DNA of 64,000 nt from Alphaproteobacteria bacterium (GCA_015654635.1 JAATGP010000072.1:1-64000), one strand, 5' to 3'; positions 17,779 to 26,775 are shown, counted from the first letter of the stretch. Notes: generated by a model not told the origin, from the sequence alone. Numbers and translations are program-made.

Positions 17779-17826
17779 GTGCGGTCTTGGATTGGGGCGA
17801 ATCGCGCCGCGTAATGGGAGGCGTAT

Positions 17827-19170
17827 ATGAAGTGTAGCACCAAGCTCATCGCCACCGATCGCGAACTCCTGGGGCTGCGACCAGACGAGGCTGGTCGGTA
17901 CGAGGTCGGCATCAAGAATGCCCGTGGGCTGTCGATCCGGGTGTACCCCGAAGGCGATAAGGTCTTTGAGCTTCGATATGTGGCCGCAAATGGCGCACGC
18001 CGGCGGATGAAACTCGGGACATATCCAGCGCTGAAATTGGCCGATGCAAAAAGGAAGGCTGGCACGTTCCAAAATGAGGTCGTCGAGGGTAACGACCCTT
18101 CGGCCGAGCGGGCAGCCTCGAAGAGAATTCAAAGAACGGGCGAGACGGTGGAGCAACTGGCGAGGGCGGCCTTCAAAGCAGCCAAACTCGGTCTTCATGG
18201 GGGGCGTAAAAAGCCTAAGAGTCCGTCCACCATCGCCAACGAAGCCCGGCTGTATGAGCGCCACATCGCACCCAAGCTGTGCAACAAGATCTTTACCGAG
18301 GTGAGACGGCGCGACATCAAGGAGTTCATGCGGGACGTGGCCGCGGATAGTGGTCTCGCACCTTCCAGTGTCGGACGGGTTGGGGAAGTCCTGAGCGGCA
18401 TCTTCGCTTTTGCCGTTCATGAGGATCGGATCGAATCGAATCCGGTCACCGGGCTATCGCATCCCCTTTCTTGGGTTAGCCGGGAACGTCGGTTCAGCGA
18501 TACTGCTCTAAAGGCATTGTGGGACGTGCTCGTGCTTCATTCCAAACCCATCCTACCGGGCGAGTTCTTGCCGGAAGACCCGCAGTCGCGGCTCGACCCG
18601 CTGACCTGCCTCTCGGCTCGGCTCATGGTCGTTACTCTTTGTCGTCGTGGCGAGGCCGTTGCGGCGAGGTGGGATGAAATTGATCGGGCTTCGAAGAAAT
18701 GGACTGTGCCGCGCGAACGAACAAAAAGCAGGCGAACAGAGATCAAGCCGCTGTCCGATGAAGCAATCGCCATTTTGGATAACGCCGCGGCGGTCGCAAA
18801 ACTGCTGTTCAACGATCAAAATTGCGAGTTCGTATTCCCCCTAACGGAGGACCCGTCAAATCATATAGACGGTCACCGTGTTGCGCGGGCGATAACCAGG
18901 CTTTGCAAACGCCTTGGCATTCCCCATGGCTCCCCGCACGATTTCCGGCGGACCGGTGCGACAACGCTAACTGACGAAAAGTATGGCTTCACCCGCTTTA
19001 TCGTCTCGAAAGTGTTGGGACATCGAATCCGAGACGGCGCCGCGGTTACCGAGATCTACGATCTCAATGAATACCTACCGCAAAAGCGGGCAGCTCTGGA
19101 TGCCTGGGCGAAGCACGTCAGGGAATTGACGCCGCCGACCCAGGATTCGCCGAAACTCACAGCAGCCTGA
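17827..19170 (+). CDS. Tyrosine-family site-specific integrase
   Basis: A 447-residue P4-type integrase. An N-terminal DUF4102-like arm-binding domain (SIRVYPEGDKVFELRYV, about 35-50, then KLGTYPALKLADAK) precedes a core-binding domain (about 130-220) and the catalytic domain. Catalytic residues are visible: Arg in TLCRRGEAVAARWDEI (about 277), HDFRRTG (about 375-381), the VLGH His (about 400) and the nucleophile Tyr in EIYDLNEY. GGGAGG lies 6-7 bp before the ATG. It recombines the tRNA-Val core sites. Confidence 0.93.
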   Translation: MKCSTKLIATDRELLGLRPDEAGRYEVGIKNARGLSIRVYPEGDKVFELRYVAANGARRRMKLGTYPALKLADAKRKAGTFQNEVVEGNDPSAERAASKRIQRTGETVEQLARAAFKAAKLGLHGGRKKPKSPSTIANEARLYERHIAPKLCNKIFTEVRRRDIKEFMRDVAADSGLAPSSVGRVGEVLSGIFAFAVHEDRIESNPVTGLSHPLSWVSRERRFSDTALKALWDVLVLHSKPILPGEFLPEDPQSRLDPLTCLSARLMVVTLCRRGEAVAARWDEIDRASKKWTVPRERTKSRRTEIKPLSDEAIAILDNAAAVAKLLFNDQNCEFVFPLTEDPSNHIDGHRVARAITRLCKRLGIPHGSPHDFRRTGATTLTDEKYGFTRFIVSKVLGHRIRDGAAVTEIYDLNEYLPQKRAALDAWAKHVRELTPPTQDSPKLTAA

Positions 19171-19179
19171 GCTGCGGTC

Positions 19180-19208
19180 TTGACATTTTATGGTGAAACA
19201 ACCATAAT
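19180..19208 (+). promoter_or_regulatory. Promoter and palindromic operator of the first higBA pair
   Basis: TTGACA (19180-19185) and CATAAT (19203-19208) are spaced by exactly 17 bp. A perfect inverted repeat TTATGGT-N6-ACCATAA (19188-19207) fills the spacer and overlaps the -10, the expected position for repression by the antitoxin. This is a strong consensus promoter; the repressor is inferred. Confidence 0.7.
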
Positions 19209-19222
19209 ACAGGATAGCGAAA

Positions 19223-19582
19223 ATGAAGCCTGTTGAATGGGTAGGTTCGAGCTACAAGGATTTTGTCTCGTTTCCTGATGCGGTTCAAATGGAGATGGGG
19301 CATGCCCTCTATCTGGCGCAAATCGGACGCATGCACTTGTCGGCGAAACCATTGAAAGGATTCGGCGGTGCCGGTGTTGTTGAACTTGTAGAGGACGATC
19401 AGCACGGCACGTACCGCACCGTTTATGCGGTGAAATTCGAAAGCGCGATTTACGTTTTGCATGCATTCCAGAAAAAATCGAAGAAAGGGATCAAGACGCC
19501 GCGCGAAGAAATCGAATTGGTGCGTCGGCGGCTGAAAGTTGCCGAGGAGGACGATTTGGCGCGGAGACGAGGTATAAGATGA
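19223..19582 (+). CDS. HigB-type toxin (phage Gp49-like family)
   Basis: A 119-residue protein of the RelE/Gp49-like fold, with LKGFGGAGVVELVEDD, YRTVYAVKFESAIYVLHAFQKKSKKGIKTP as spread motifs typical of HigB-like mRNA interferases (described here in two parts: RTVYAVKFE and LHAFQKKSKKG). It would cleave mRNA at the ribosome when not bound by antitoxin. AGGA lies 9 bp before the ATG. It overlaps the antitoxin by 4 bp (ATGA), so the two are coupled, with toxin first as usual for higBA. A second, different pair lies at 61839-62484. Confidence 0.88.
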   Translation: MKPVEWVGSSYKDFVSFPDAVQMEMGHALYLAQIGRMHLSAKPLKGFGGAGVVELVEDDQHGTYRTVYAVKFESAIYVLHAFQKKSKKGIKTPREEIELVRRRLKVAEEDDLARRRGIR

Positions 19583-19917
19583 GCAAGAAAGACGACACCA
19601 CCATCCGGCGCGGCTCGGCAAACGTCTTTGCCGATCTTGGCTTTCCGAATGCGGACACTCACCTCCTCAAAGCGCAGCTGATGAGTCGCGTGCAGGACAC
19701 ATTGCAAGATCGCAAGCTCACTCAGACAGAGGCAGCTCGCGTGACCGGCATCAGCCAACCAGATTTGTCCAGAATGTTGAAAGGACAATTCCGGGACGTC
19801 TCGGTTGAGCGTATTATGCGAATGCTGACCAAGCTCGGCTGTGAAGTCGATATCGTGGTAAAGCCGCAAGGTCGCAAGCGAGCGTTCGCAACAATTCGTC
19901 TTGATCCAGCCGCTTAG
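19579..19917 (+). CDS. HigA-type XRE antitoxin
   Basis: A 112-residue protein with an XRE helix-turn-helix at about 45-95 (DRKLTQTEAARVTGISQPDL, then SRMLKGQFRDVSVERIMRML). It would neutralise the upstream toxin and repress the promoter at 19180-19208 through its palindrome. The 4-bp overlap with the toxin gene supports a single operon. It is larger than minimal HigA proteins, with a ~40-residue N-terminal arm that probably contacts the toxin (inference). Confidence 0.88.
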   Translation: MSKKDDTTIRRGSANVFADLGFPNADTHLLKAQLMSRVQDTLQDRKLTQTEAARVTGISQPDLSRMLKGQFRDVSVERIMRMLTKLGCEVDIVVKPQGRKRAFATIRLDPAA

Positions 19918-19919
19918 TC

Positions 19920-20071
19920 TCGCTGTTAAGGTGTGTGGAGCGGATCGCGGCCAGGCACTGACGAGGGCAGACGTCGTAGATCGCAAGGATGCGGAAGCGG
20001 CGGCCGGAATCGAGCTGGTCTGACACGAAGTTGAGCACCCACAGATCTTGTGGCAGCGCCGGAACCGGCAT
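19920..20071 (-). pseudogene. IS3-family transposase OrfB fragment
   Basis: A stretch of about 45 codons reads MPVPALPQDLWVLNFVSDQL followed by DSGRRFRILAIYDVCPRQCL, matching the core of IS3-family OrfB integrases (usual form W-x-x-DFVSDQL...GRRFRIL...DD.TREC). The first catalytic Asp position reads Asn (LNFVSDQL) and flanks are missing, so it is a dead remnant between the toxin-antitoxin and Gabija-like genes. Confidence 0.65.
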
Positions 20072-20120
20072 GGGCGTCCTTGTTCCTCAAGCCCTTTTGC
20101 GCCAGCCACTGCCTGCGGGT

Positions 20121-21575
20121 TCATGCCCCAGGCGTGAAGCGAGGCTCTGGTGAGATAATACGAATTCGCTGCGTCGCCCGTGTCAACGCAACATACCAAT
20201 CCTTGGGGCTCATTGCACCCGAATATAGCACGATGGAGCGATCAAATTCCAATCCCTTTACCAGCAATGTACTTCCAATGCTCCGATTGCCAAGGCGGCG
20301 ACCTATGTGGCGACTACGGTTCTGGACCTCCCAAATCGCATCATTCAAGTTGCCGATTTCGCGCGTAGCTTTGACTTGAAGGGCTGACTTCATCGCACAG
20401 AACATCTCGCGGCGGTAAAGATGAACACCCGCATGGCTCTGCAGTGCACCGAGAAAGGCAAGCATGGCGTTATCGCCACCCGTCGTAATAACGGCGTTTG
20501 CAAGTGACAGAAGCACGCCGAACTTGGCCTGCCCCAAGCGCCGTCCTTGTTGATGTGCCCGCACAGCTTTCTCAAATTCTGTTCTGTTTGTTCCGGTCAT
20601 GCACTTCTCGGCGAACTGCAACAGCGCCTTAAATCGGTCCACGCCAGTTGAACTATCGATGGCTTTAGCCGCCGAAAAAATATCTTTGCAACCCACCGGT
20701 TCAATGTTGGTAAAGCCCTGTTTGGCGAGCTTCTGCGCCAACGCCGAGCGTCGGTTCGCACTTTTGCTGTCGCCGATAACGATTAGGTTTCCTAGATGCG
20801 CCTCGCCCATAGAGTCGAGACATTGACGAACAATGGCGCCTTGCTGAAATCGTATGTCTGTCGGCAACGCTATCCGGGTCACACCCTCCGGCAACATCGT
20901 CAAATCCAAAGCGCTGCCACTCTCCATAGCTTGGCGAACGGTCTGCAGCCATTCGGCCAACGCAAAATTTCCTGCATTCTTCCAACGCCAGGGCGTTATC
21001 AACTCGCCCTCCCTAACAAAGGTCGGAAAAACGTCCAGCTCCCAATCAACAGGTTGCTGGCCACGAAAATCAAAAATGGCTTGGAGAGGATCGCCAAAAA
21101 CACAGGTAGGAAGGTGATTAGCGAGCCGTTGAATCACGGCGTGCTGGTGCTTCGTGCAATCCTGATACTCATCGACGAAACAGCCGCCATATGAGGACGC
21201 GATTACGCCATCAACGGCGCCGCTGTCGATCAGTTTGACAGCCGCGTTGTATACTGCATCCCATTCGGCCGTCGACTTCGGCTCGACGGCGCTAATACCG
21301 GAGCGATTGGGGAACGCCGCTGCGAACCGGAGGCACCATCCAGCAATTGTATCAAGACGATACTTGTCGCTAAGGACATTGTGTTTTTTAAGCCGTCTCG
21401 TGAGGGCATCAACACCAGCATGTGTGTGCGTGAGAACGAGGCGCCTGCGACCTGAAACAATAACGCCGCGCGCAATCTGCTCAGTCTTACCACAACCAGC
21501 GGCCGCGACGATGCTGCCGCGGCGAAGGCTCGCTGCTAGGCGACCGATTTCTGCATCTGCATCGTCAGTCATCAA
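20121..21575 (-). CDS. gajB: UvrD/Rep-like helicase, GajB-like partner of a Gabija defence system
   Basis: A 484-residue superfamily 1 helicase. Motifs in order: Walker A AAAGCGKTEQIA (about 24-35), LVLTHTHAG (Ia), VDEYQDC (II, about 134), GDPLQAIFDFRG (III), WRWKN (IV), TLLVKGLEFDRSIVL (V) and YVALTRATQRIRI (VI). Its length and its 11-bp overlap with an upstream OLD-family nuclease match the two-gene Gabija antiphage system, in which GajB (about 490 aa) activates GajA on detecting DNA ends from phage replication. The gene lies in a mobile element next to toxin-antitoxin genes. A start one codon downstream is equally possible. A general class 2 OLD/UvrD pair is the alternative name. Confidence 0.78.
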   Translation of the reverse strand: MMTDDADAEIGRLAASLRRGSIVAAAGCGKTEQIARGVIVSGRRRLVLTHTHAGVDALTRRLKKHNVLSDKYRLDTIAGWCLRFAAAFPNRSGISAVEPKSTAEWDAVYNAAVKLIDSGAVDGVIASSYGGCFVDEYQDCTKHQHAVIQRLANHLPTCVFGDPLQAIFDFRGQQPVDWELDVFPTFVREGELITPWRWKNAGNFALAEWLQTVRQAMESGSALDLTMLPEGVTRIALPTDIRFQQGAIVRQCLDSMGEAHLGNLIVIGDSKSANRRSALAQKLAKQGFTNIEPVGCKDIFSAAKAIDSSTGVDRFKALLQFAEKCMTGTNRTEFEKAVRAHQQGRRLGQAKFGVLLSLANAVITTGGDNAMLAFLGALQSHAGVHLYRREMFCAMKSALQVKATREIGNLNDAIWEVQNRSRHIGRRLGNRSIGSTLLVKGLEFDRSIVLYSGAMSPKDWYVALTRATQRIRIISPEPRFTPGA

Positions 21576-23292
21576 CCCACTTCCGTATAACGCTTATCGC
21601 CGCTGCAAGCGGCGTGGCACTTATGGCGCCGAGATGTGGTCCGACGATCTCCGCCAATTTTTCCCCACGCGCGACGCCTTTGAACCAGCTCTTGTCCTTG
21701 GCGGCCTTCCCAAGTGCGCGCCGAAATCCTGGAACATTCCGTGCGGGCGGGAACGCGAGATCCGGAACAGGGTCGAGGTTTGCCGCCGCCAGAGCATTGT
21801 TGACGACTGCGATCACGCTCTCCTGGCCGACGCATTCGACGGCATAGGTGATCATCGCGGCTACGCCTTGCCAGGGAAGATCGAGAAACAGCCTTTCCTC
21901 CGTCGAGCAGGCGTCCGGCCATTGCGCCAGCGTCGCACCTCGGTCGAGGGCGCGTTTCAAGGCATCGGCGTTCGGGGGCTTGTCAGAGTCGAGCAGCAGA
22001 AAAACTTTGAATCCGAGGTCACAGAGATGCTCAGCAAACGCAGGTGCGTTGTCCTTGCCTCCGCCGTCAACTGCGACCACTGCTTGGAATGCAAAGGAGT
22101 CGCGCCCCTTGTCGCTCCACCAAATGTCGAGGCCCCGAAGCAAGCCTTCCTCTGTCCGGCCTTCGCCGACGACGATCTTCCGAGCCATGAACGCTTCCGG
22201 CGTTGCGCGCAAGTGGCGCTGCGCCATGTTCGCATCTTTGGCGATGGTCGAAACCGATTTGATGCTAGTGACCCCAGAATTCAATTGAACGGCAAAAATG
22301 TCGGGCGCCGCGAGCTCGCGGATGACTACTGGTGAGTGTGTGGTTACGAATATCTGCGGCTGTACCGTACCTGCGCCTTCCTTGGGCACTTTGAGGTATC
22401 TCAGCAGCCGCGCGATACGGTGCGGCTCCAGCCCATGCTCGATCTCGTCGATGATGGCGATATGGGGCGGGCCCGCGTCGTACTGCAGGGCAGCCACAAG
22501 AAGCCGAGAAGATCCCGTGCCGAGACGGCGCAAGGGAAGACTGCCGTCATGAAGCGCAATTCCGCCCGAGGTGATGCTGACCCCTTGGACGTCTAGTTCA
22601 GCGGTGAATTTGCCGCGAACGGGGACGGCAAATAGCCTGCTGAGTTCTTGCGCCTTGTCTACGGCCTTTTTGAAAACCCCTTGATCACTTGCCCGAAAGG
22701 CGGCCCGGGCAGCGCGTCCCGCGGTTGCCAGTTGGAGGTGGTAGTTATCGCCAGTTTCGCCAAGTCGCGTAAGCACGGATGTGCGGCCCCAACCGAGATG
22801 CCGCTCGGCGTATGGGCCAAGACGGTTGGTCGCAAACCTTTGCGCGTCTTTGTATCGAACCGTCGGCGGATCCTTTTCGGCAGCATCAATTCGGTCATTG
22901 TGGATCGACCAGCGCGCTTCAAGCGTTCGGTCGATAACAACCTTGATCGTAAGTGCGTCTTCGAGGCCATCGCCAGACTCGTCCTCGATCTTTGTAGCCG
23001 CTTGGTTCCAGCCGCGCAGATGAAGACCGTACCGGTCTTCCGTTATGAACTCGGCAGGAAGCCCGGCCAGCGTCACAGCGATCCGAACGGAATGTTCGAC
23101 ATCAAGATCGAAGAAATCGCAGTCGTCGGCAAAAATGTAAGACCGCGGATTGAGGCATAGTTCGATGGCATCCAGTACCGTTGTCTTGGTGGAATCGCCC
23201 GGCCCAATAAGGCAGTTCATACCCGGTGCAGGTGCCCACGCGAGGTCCTTGATGCCCCTAAAATTCTGGATTTCAAGATAGACGATGCGCAT
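21565..23292 (-). CDS. gajA: OLD-family ATPase-TOPRIM nuclease, GajA-like (Gabija)
   Basis: A 575-residue protein. The N-terminal ABC-type ATPase has Walker A LIGPGDSTKTTVLDAI (about 28-43), a signature-like LRRLGTGSSRLLVAAL (about 254-269) and Walker B PHIAIIDEIEHGLEP (about 276-290), followed by VTTHSPVVIREL. The C-terminal TOPRIM nuclease domain starts with IVVGEGRTEEGLLRGL (catalytic Glu, about 374) and contains VVAVDGGGKDN and FLLLDSDKPP (metal-binding aspartates). The Walker A reads GDSTKTT rather than the usual GSGKST form. Size and gene pairing match GajA, which nicks phage DNA when nucleotides are depleted. It is the first gene of the pair. Confidence 0.8.
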   Translation of the reverse strand: MRIVYLEIQNFRGIKDLAWAPAPGMNCLIGPGDSTKTTVLDAIELCLNPRSYIFADDCDFFDLDVEHSVRIAVTLAGLPAEFITEDRYGLHLRGWNQAATKIEDESGDGLEDALTIKVVIDRTLEARWSIHNDRIDAAEKDPPTVRYKDAQRFATNRLGPYAERHLGWGRTSVLTRLGETGDNYHLQLATAGRAARAAFRASDQGVFKKAVDKAQELSRLFAVPVRGKFTAELDVQGVSITSGGIALHDGSLPLRRLGTGSSRLLVAALQYDAGPPHIAIIDEIEHGLEPHRIARLLRYLKVPKEGAGTVQPQIFVTTHSPVVIRELAAPDIFAVQLNSGVTSIKSVSTIAKDANMAQRHLRATPEAFMARKIVVGEGRTEEGLLRGLDIWWSDKGRDSFAFQAVVAVDGGGKDNAPAFAEHLCDLGFKVFLLLDSDKPPNADALKRALDRGATLAQWPDACSTEERLFLDLPWQGVAAMITYAVECVGQESVIAVVNNALAAANLDPVPDLAFPPARNVPGFRRALGKAAKDKSWFKGVARGEKLAEIVGPHLGAISATPLAAAISVIRKWVDD

Positions 23293-23905
23293 CTTCGATC
23301 CCCGCCGAATCCGATGTTACGTTTCTTCGAAGTTCAAACCTACATCCCATCATTGCGCGACATCACCATTCGCGCCGCGCGCCAAAATTTTGTTTCCGAC
23401 TTCGATTCGGTCAGAATTTTGGGCCGCCGATAGTTTTCCCTCTCTATCTAACTATAATCTTAGAGGTCAGTGCTCGGTGGTGAGGTCCAGAGCAAAAGGC
23501 ATGATCCGACCAGCCCCGGCAGCCAGCGGCATACCGGTGGTCGGGATCAGCCTTATGCGATCATGCTCGGCGGAGCCGGCCCGTCGCCTTCGGCCTCGCC
23601 GTCGCATCTCCCGCGCGTCGAGTTGCCTGCTACTTGCGACCGCTGGGAGACTGGCCGGCACACGCGCTTCAGGCTTCAATCCTGCGCTTGGGCTATGTGT
23701 GCGCCCCCTGGTAGCCCAATCCACTGCCGCGCCAGCGTCTAAATCCGCCCACGGCATTGATGGCTAGGCATAGGGTATTCGACCGAGCCAACCACAAAAT
23801 AGACTGCCGCGACTAAAGTTGGAAGACAAAATGTTCCCTTTTCGTGCCTTTTCTGTGGACCGATTCGCCGGTCTGGGATCGAAATCCGTATGGAAGAAGC
23901 CCGCC
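23293..23905. other. Intergenic region between gajA-like and DUF736 genes
   Basis: About 610 bp. The gajA-like promoter must lie near its left end, where AT-rich sequence (23430-23460) is seen. A GC-rich open stretch on the minus strand (23467-23757) has a peptide without recognisable family and is not called as a gene. No repeats or RNA were recognised. Confidence 0.5.
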
Positions 23906-24229
23906 CTAACCTTCGGTGCGGCGTCTATTCCAAACGAGCTGCGCCTCCTCGCCTTCCTTGGCATGGAACATGGCCGCCGAAATCGGCTCTGGCAGGCTCG
24001 GGTCATCGATCTGGACGCTGAGATAATCCCGCGGGTTCTCGTCCTTGGTCCGTTGCGCCCAGGCGGCGCCAAGCTCTGACCGTCCGGCGAATATTCGAAA
24101 CGTTGGCGCTCGGTCATTTTCGCGATTGTCGTTGGGCACAAACTTGGCCTTCACGTCGATGGTCAGTGTCCGGATCGCGCCGCTCCAGCCGCCATCCTTC
24201 GTTGGAGTGAATGTACCGATGATAGCCAT
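23906..24229 (-). CDS. DUF736 family protein
   Basis: A 107-residue protein beginning MAIIGTFTPTKDGGWSGAIR and containing LTIDVKAKFVPNDNR and PTFRIFAGRSELGAAW, the standard DUF736 pattern. Such genes are almost always next to trb operons in alphaproteobacterial conjugative elements; the function is unknown. It is downstream of the DUF2274 gene by 33 bp and probably the last gene of the trb transcript. Confidence 0.88.
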   Translation of the reverse strand: MAIIGTFTPTKDGGWSGAIRTLTIDVKAKFVPNDNRENDRAPTFRIFAGRSELGAAWAQRTKDENPRDYLSVQIDDPSLPEPISAAMFHAKEGEEAQLVWNRRRTEG

Positions 24230-24262
24230 TAGTCTCTCCTTGTTGCTGTCGTTGGAACCCTG

Positions 24263-24520
24263 CTATTTCGCGCGCCCTTCGCGTCTACCATTCGTTTGCG
24301 CACCGGACGTTACCTTTCGAGCTTGTGTGAACGCGCGATCGGCCGCGAGAAATTGCTCGATCATGTAGGGGATGAGGTCGCGGACCTCCTCGCTATCACC
24401 GTAGGTTGTACGATAGGTCTCCGCATAGGCTTGCAGCGAAGCGTGCAACTCTGGCGACACTGTGATCGAGATCTTGACCGGCTTGCGGTCCGGTAACTTG
24501 GCGAGTTTCAGCGTTGTCAT
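24263..24520 (-). CDS. DUF2274 family protein
   Basis: An 85-residue protein starting MTTLKLAKLPDRKPVKISIT with PELHASLQAYAETYRTTYGD, and IPYMIEQFLAADRAF. This is the DUF2274 pattern, a small ribbon-helix-helix-like protein that follows trbI in these elements. It begins 12 bp after the trbI stop. Possibly a DNA-binding regulator of transfer, by fold only. Confidence 0.85.
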   Translation of the reverse strand: MTTLKLAKLPDRKPVKISITVSPELHASLQAYAETYRTTYGDSEEVRDLIPYMIEQFLAADRAFTQARKVTSGAQTNGRREGRAK

Positions 24521-24532
24521 AGATAGCCTCCT

Positions 24533-25759
24533 TCAGCCGCGGTAGGGCCTGAGCACGAGATCCTTGTGAACGATGACGCGAAGCGGCCAGCCGGGCCGCA
24601 CCCTGATGGTCGGCTGGATGTTCAGATTCTTTTGCGTTAGCTGCTGGCCTGCCTGATTGACGCTGTCCTGGGTCGATTGCCGGATTGCCGTCACAAGATC
24701 GCTCTGACCGTTCAGAGTCAGTTGTGTGCTGACACCCAACAGGGTTGAGATCGCCACGCCCTTGAGTAGGGCCCAGGTGTGATAGTCCACATCGTCTTTG
24801 AGACCGGAGTACCCCTGCGCATCCGTCGCCGGTAGATTGTCGATCTGGATCGACGAGCCATCCGGCATGATGATCCGCTGCCAGACGACAAGTGCGCGAC
24901 TTTGGCCGAAGGCAACGACGCTGTCATAGGTACCGACAAGTCGCGAACCCTGCGGGATCAGCAGTGTTTTGCCGGCAACGGAGTCGTAGATGTTTTGCGT
25001 GACCTGGGCGACGACCAGCCCTGGCAAATCCGAATCCAATCCCGTGATCAGGCTGGCCGAGATCAGCGTCCCAGCCATGACTTCATAAGGCGACACGGGG
25101 TCTTGGATTGCATGCGGATTGTAAATATTGCGATCGTCGTGCGCATTGACGAAGTCGAGCTTGCGCTGCACATCGCCAGGATCGCGCGCCGGGTCCAGAG
25201 CAAGACGCGCGCCCCCAGTCGCGGCTGTGTCTGCAGAAGGAGGCAGACCACCTGAGCCAGATGTTGCAGGATCGATCGAACCGGCATGACTGGAGCCGGC
25301 TTGGAAGAACACATTTGCTTCACTGGCCTGCCGGAAAAGTTGGGCTTGGTGCATTTCCTCGGCGCGGACCGCGTCGTTCTCACTCGCCGTTCCCGAGACG
25401 GGCACACCGAGATTTTTTCTCGCGCGCAACTCCGCTGGTCCGAGATCGCCCGGTAGCGCCGGTCCCAAGGCGGGGGGCTTGATCTTGTCGTAACCGGACG
25501 GCAGCGCCGCGAGGCCGTCTGCCGTCGGCTTGCGGTCAATACTGTAGAGCTCCTTGCCTGACACAGGTTTCGCGATGGGCGTCGCCTTGAGCGCAAGCCA
25601 TGTGGCGGCGAAGATTCCGATCGCGGCCACACACACGATACCGATCACCACATGCCGCTTGAAGCGCGCAACCGGTCTCGGTCGAGCTCGCAGCACAAGC
25701 GACTCCGGATCGATTTTCGGTGGGCCCCCTGATCCTGGATGGATTGCTGCATCGCTCAT
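24533..25759 (-). CDS. trbI: TrbI, VirB10-like type IV secretion protein
   Basis: A 408-residue protein with one N-terminal membrane helix (HVVIGIVCVAAIGIFAATWL, about 36-55), a proline-rich linker and a C-terminal VirB10 domain containing VSPYEVMAGTLISASLITGL, LLIPQGSRLVGTYDS and QRIIMPDGSSIQIDNLP. It spans the inner membrane to the outer-membrane core complex. ATG at 25759 follows a GGTGAG ribosome site; an in-frame GTG at 25768 overlapping the trbG stop is an alternative. Confidence 0.92.
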   Translation of the reverse strand: MSDAAIHPGSGGPPKIDPESLVLRARPRPVARFKRHVVIGIVCVAAIGIFAATWLALKATPIAKPVSGKELYSIDRKPTADGLAALPSGYDKIKPPALGPALPGDLGPAELRARKNLGVPVSGTASENDAVRAEEMHQAQLFRQASEANVFFQAGSSHAGSIDPATSGSGGLPPSADTAATGGARLALDPARDPGDVQRKLDFVNAHDDRNIYNPHAIQDPVSPYEVMAGTLISASLITGLDSDLPGLVVAQVTQNIYDSVAGKTLLIPQGSRLVGTYDSVVAFGQSRALVVWQRIIMPDGSSIQIDNLPATDAQGYSGLKDDVDYHTWALLKGVAISTLLGVSTQLTLNGQSDLVTAIRQSTQDSVNQAGQQLTQKNLNIQPTIRVRPGWPLRVIVHKDLVLRPYRG

Positions 25760-25764
25760 GGTGC

Positions 25765-26775
25765 TCACCGGGCCCGTTGGTTGCCGCTTGTGTCCGCAGT
25801 GCGCAGATCGGTCGTTCGCTTGATGCGGACCACCTGCTGATGATTCTGGCCGAGACGCAGTTCCGCGGTCTTAAAGAGTAGATCGACGATGTAGTAGTTG
25901 CCGCGTACTCGATAGTTTACCAAGTCGCTGCTGCCGCCTGGTCCGGCGACGAACAGCGGAGGCGCCTCACCCTGATCGAGCGCCTTCGGAAACTCGATAT
26001 AGACATGCGAGCCGTCGTCGAATGCGCGCACGGGCTTCCACGGCGGATCATCGCCGTCGATCGCATAGTTGAAATTCAGATTATCGAGCGCCGGAATATT
26101 GTCGGTAGGCGAATGGGATGCGACCGTCCCATCGCCGTGATTTTCCGTGACCAGACCATCCGTCGGATAGGTCCAGGAAATCGCCGCCATATAGGTGCGG
26201 TCGGTGCTTTCGAGCTGGAGGTGGTAGCTGCGGCGATCCGTGGTGATGACGAGGTTGGTGCGAAGATTGGCCGCGAAGGGCTTCGCCAGGATATGGACCT
26301 GTTTGGTCGCACTGGAGCCGCTCGTCGTGTCGCCGACCACCCAGCGCGTCGTGTCGCCAGCCGAGATCGCGGTTAGGTTCTCGCCGGGCTGCAAGGCTAT
26401 GTCGCTGACTTCCCGCGGCGCCGCATAGAGCCGGTACAACGCTCCTTCCGAATACGGGTAAATCTGTATCGCGTTGACATAGCCGTCACTGGTCGGCTCC
26501 TGCAGCGCGGCGCGATTGGCGGCTTCGACGCGAACCGTTGGCGGCCTTGCAACATGGGCGACCGGACGCGGCTTTGGCTGAAGCTGACCCGGCAGAGGTA
26601 GCGGTTGCACCACCTCCACGGTATGCACAATCTGTGGCGGGTCGGGAATGATCGTGGCCCGTTGCAAGGGTCTGTCCTTTTGCAGGAACGACGGCAACCA
26701 GTCAGCGCTCGCACAACCCAAGAGCGTCGTTGCGCACAACGGCAACAATACGGCGACACGGATAAGGTGTTTCAT
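25765..26775 (-). CDS. trbG: TrbG, VirB9-like type IV secretion protein
   Basis: A 336-residue protein. A lipoprotein-like signal (CATTLLGCASADW) starts the chain, unusual for VirB9 but common in TrbG-type proteins. The VirB9 domain begins near residue 85 (NAIQIYPYSEGALYRLYAAP) and includes LQPGENLTAISAGDTTRWVV and the C-terminal WKPVRAFDDGSHVYIEFP. AAGGAG lies just before the ATG at 26775, which decides this start over the longer frame to 26907. It pairs with TrbI in the outer-membrane core. Confidence 0.92.
   Translation of the reverse strand: MKHLIRVAVLLPLCATTLLGCASADWLPSFLQKDRPLQRATIIPDPPQIVHTVEVVQPLPLPGQLQPKPRPVAHVARPPTVRVEAANRAALQEPTSDGYVNAIQIYPYSEGALYRLYAAPREVSDIALQPGENLTAISAGDTTRWVVGDTTSGSSATKQVHILAKPFAANLRTNLVITTDRRSYHLQLESTDRTYMAAISWTYPTDGLVTENHGDGTVASHSPTDNIPALDNLNFNYAIDGDDPPWKPVRAFDDGSHVYIEFPKALDQGEAPPLFVAGPGGSSDLVNYRVRGNYYIVDLLFKTAELRLGQNHQQVVRIKRTTDLRTADTSGNQRAR

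Larger units (their letters stand above)
17503..17826. other. Intergenic junction of chromosome and integrative element
   Basis: This gap holds the 3' half of the split tRNA-Val (17596-17640), the attL core and a 20-bp integrase arm-like repeat (17759-17778). The chromosome lies left of the core and the element right of it. The integrase ribosome site GGGAGG is at the right end. No gene is apparent. Confidence 0.8.

Noticed and set aside
17719-18420. A 233-codon minus-strand frame across the integrase
   Set aside because: Antisense to the integrase and running through the arm repeat; no ribosome site.
21235-22335. A 366-codon plus-strand frame
   Set aside because: Antisense to the Gabija-like genes; no family features.
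23467-23757. Possible 96-residue protein on the minus strand
   Set aside because: Arg/Ala-rich, no family, no ribosome site; the opposite strand is open as well.
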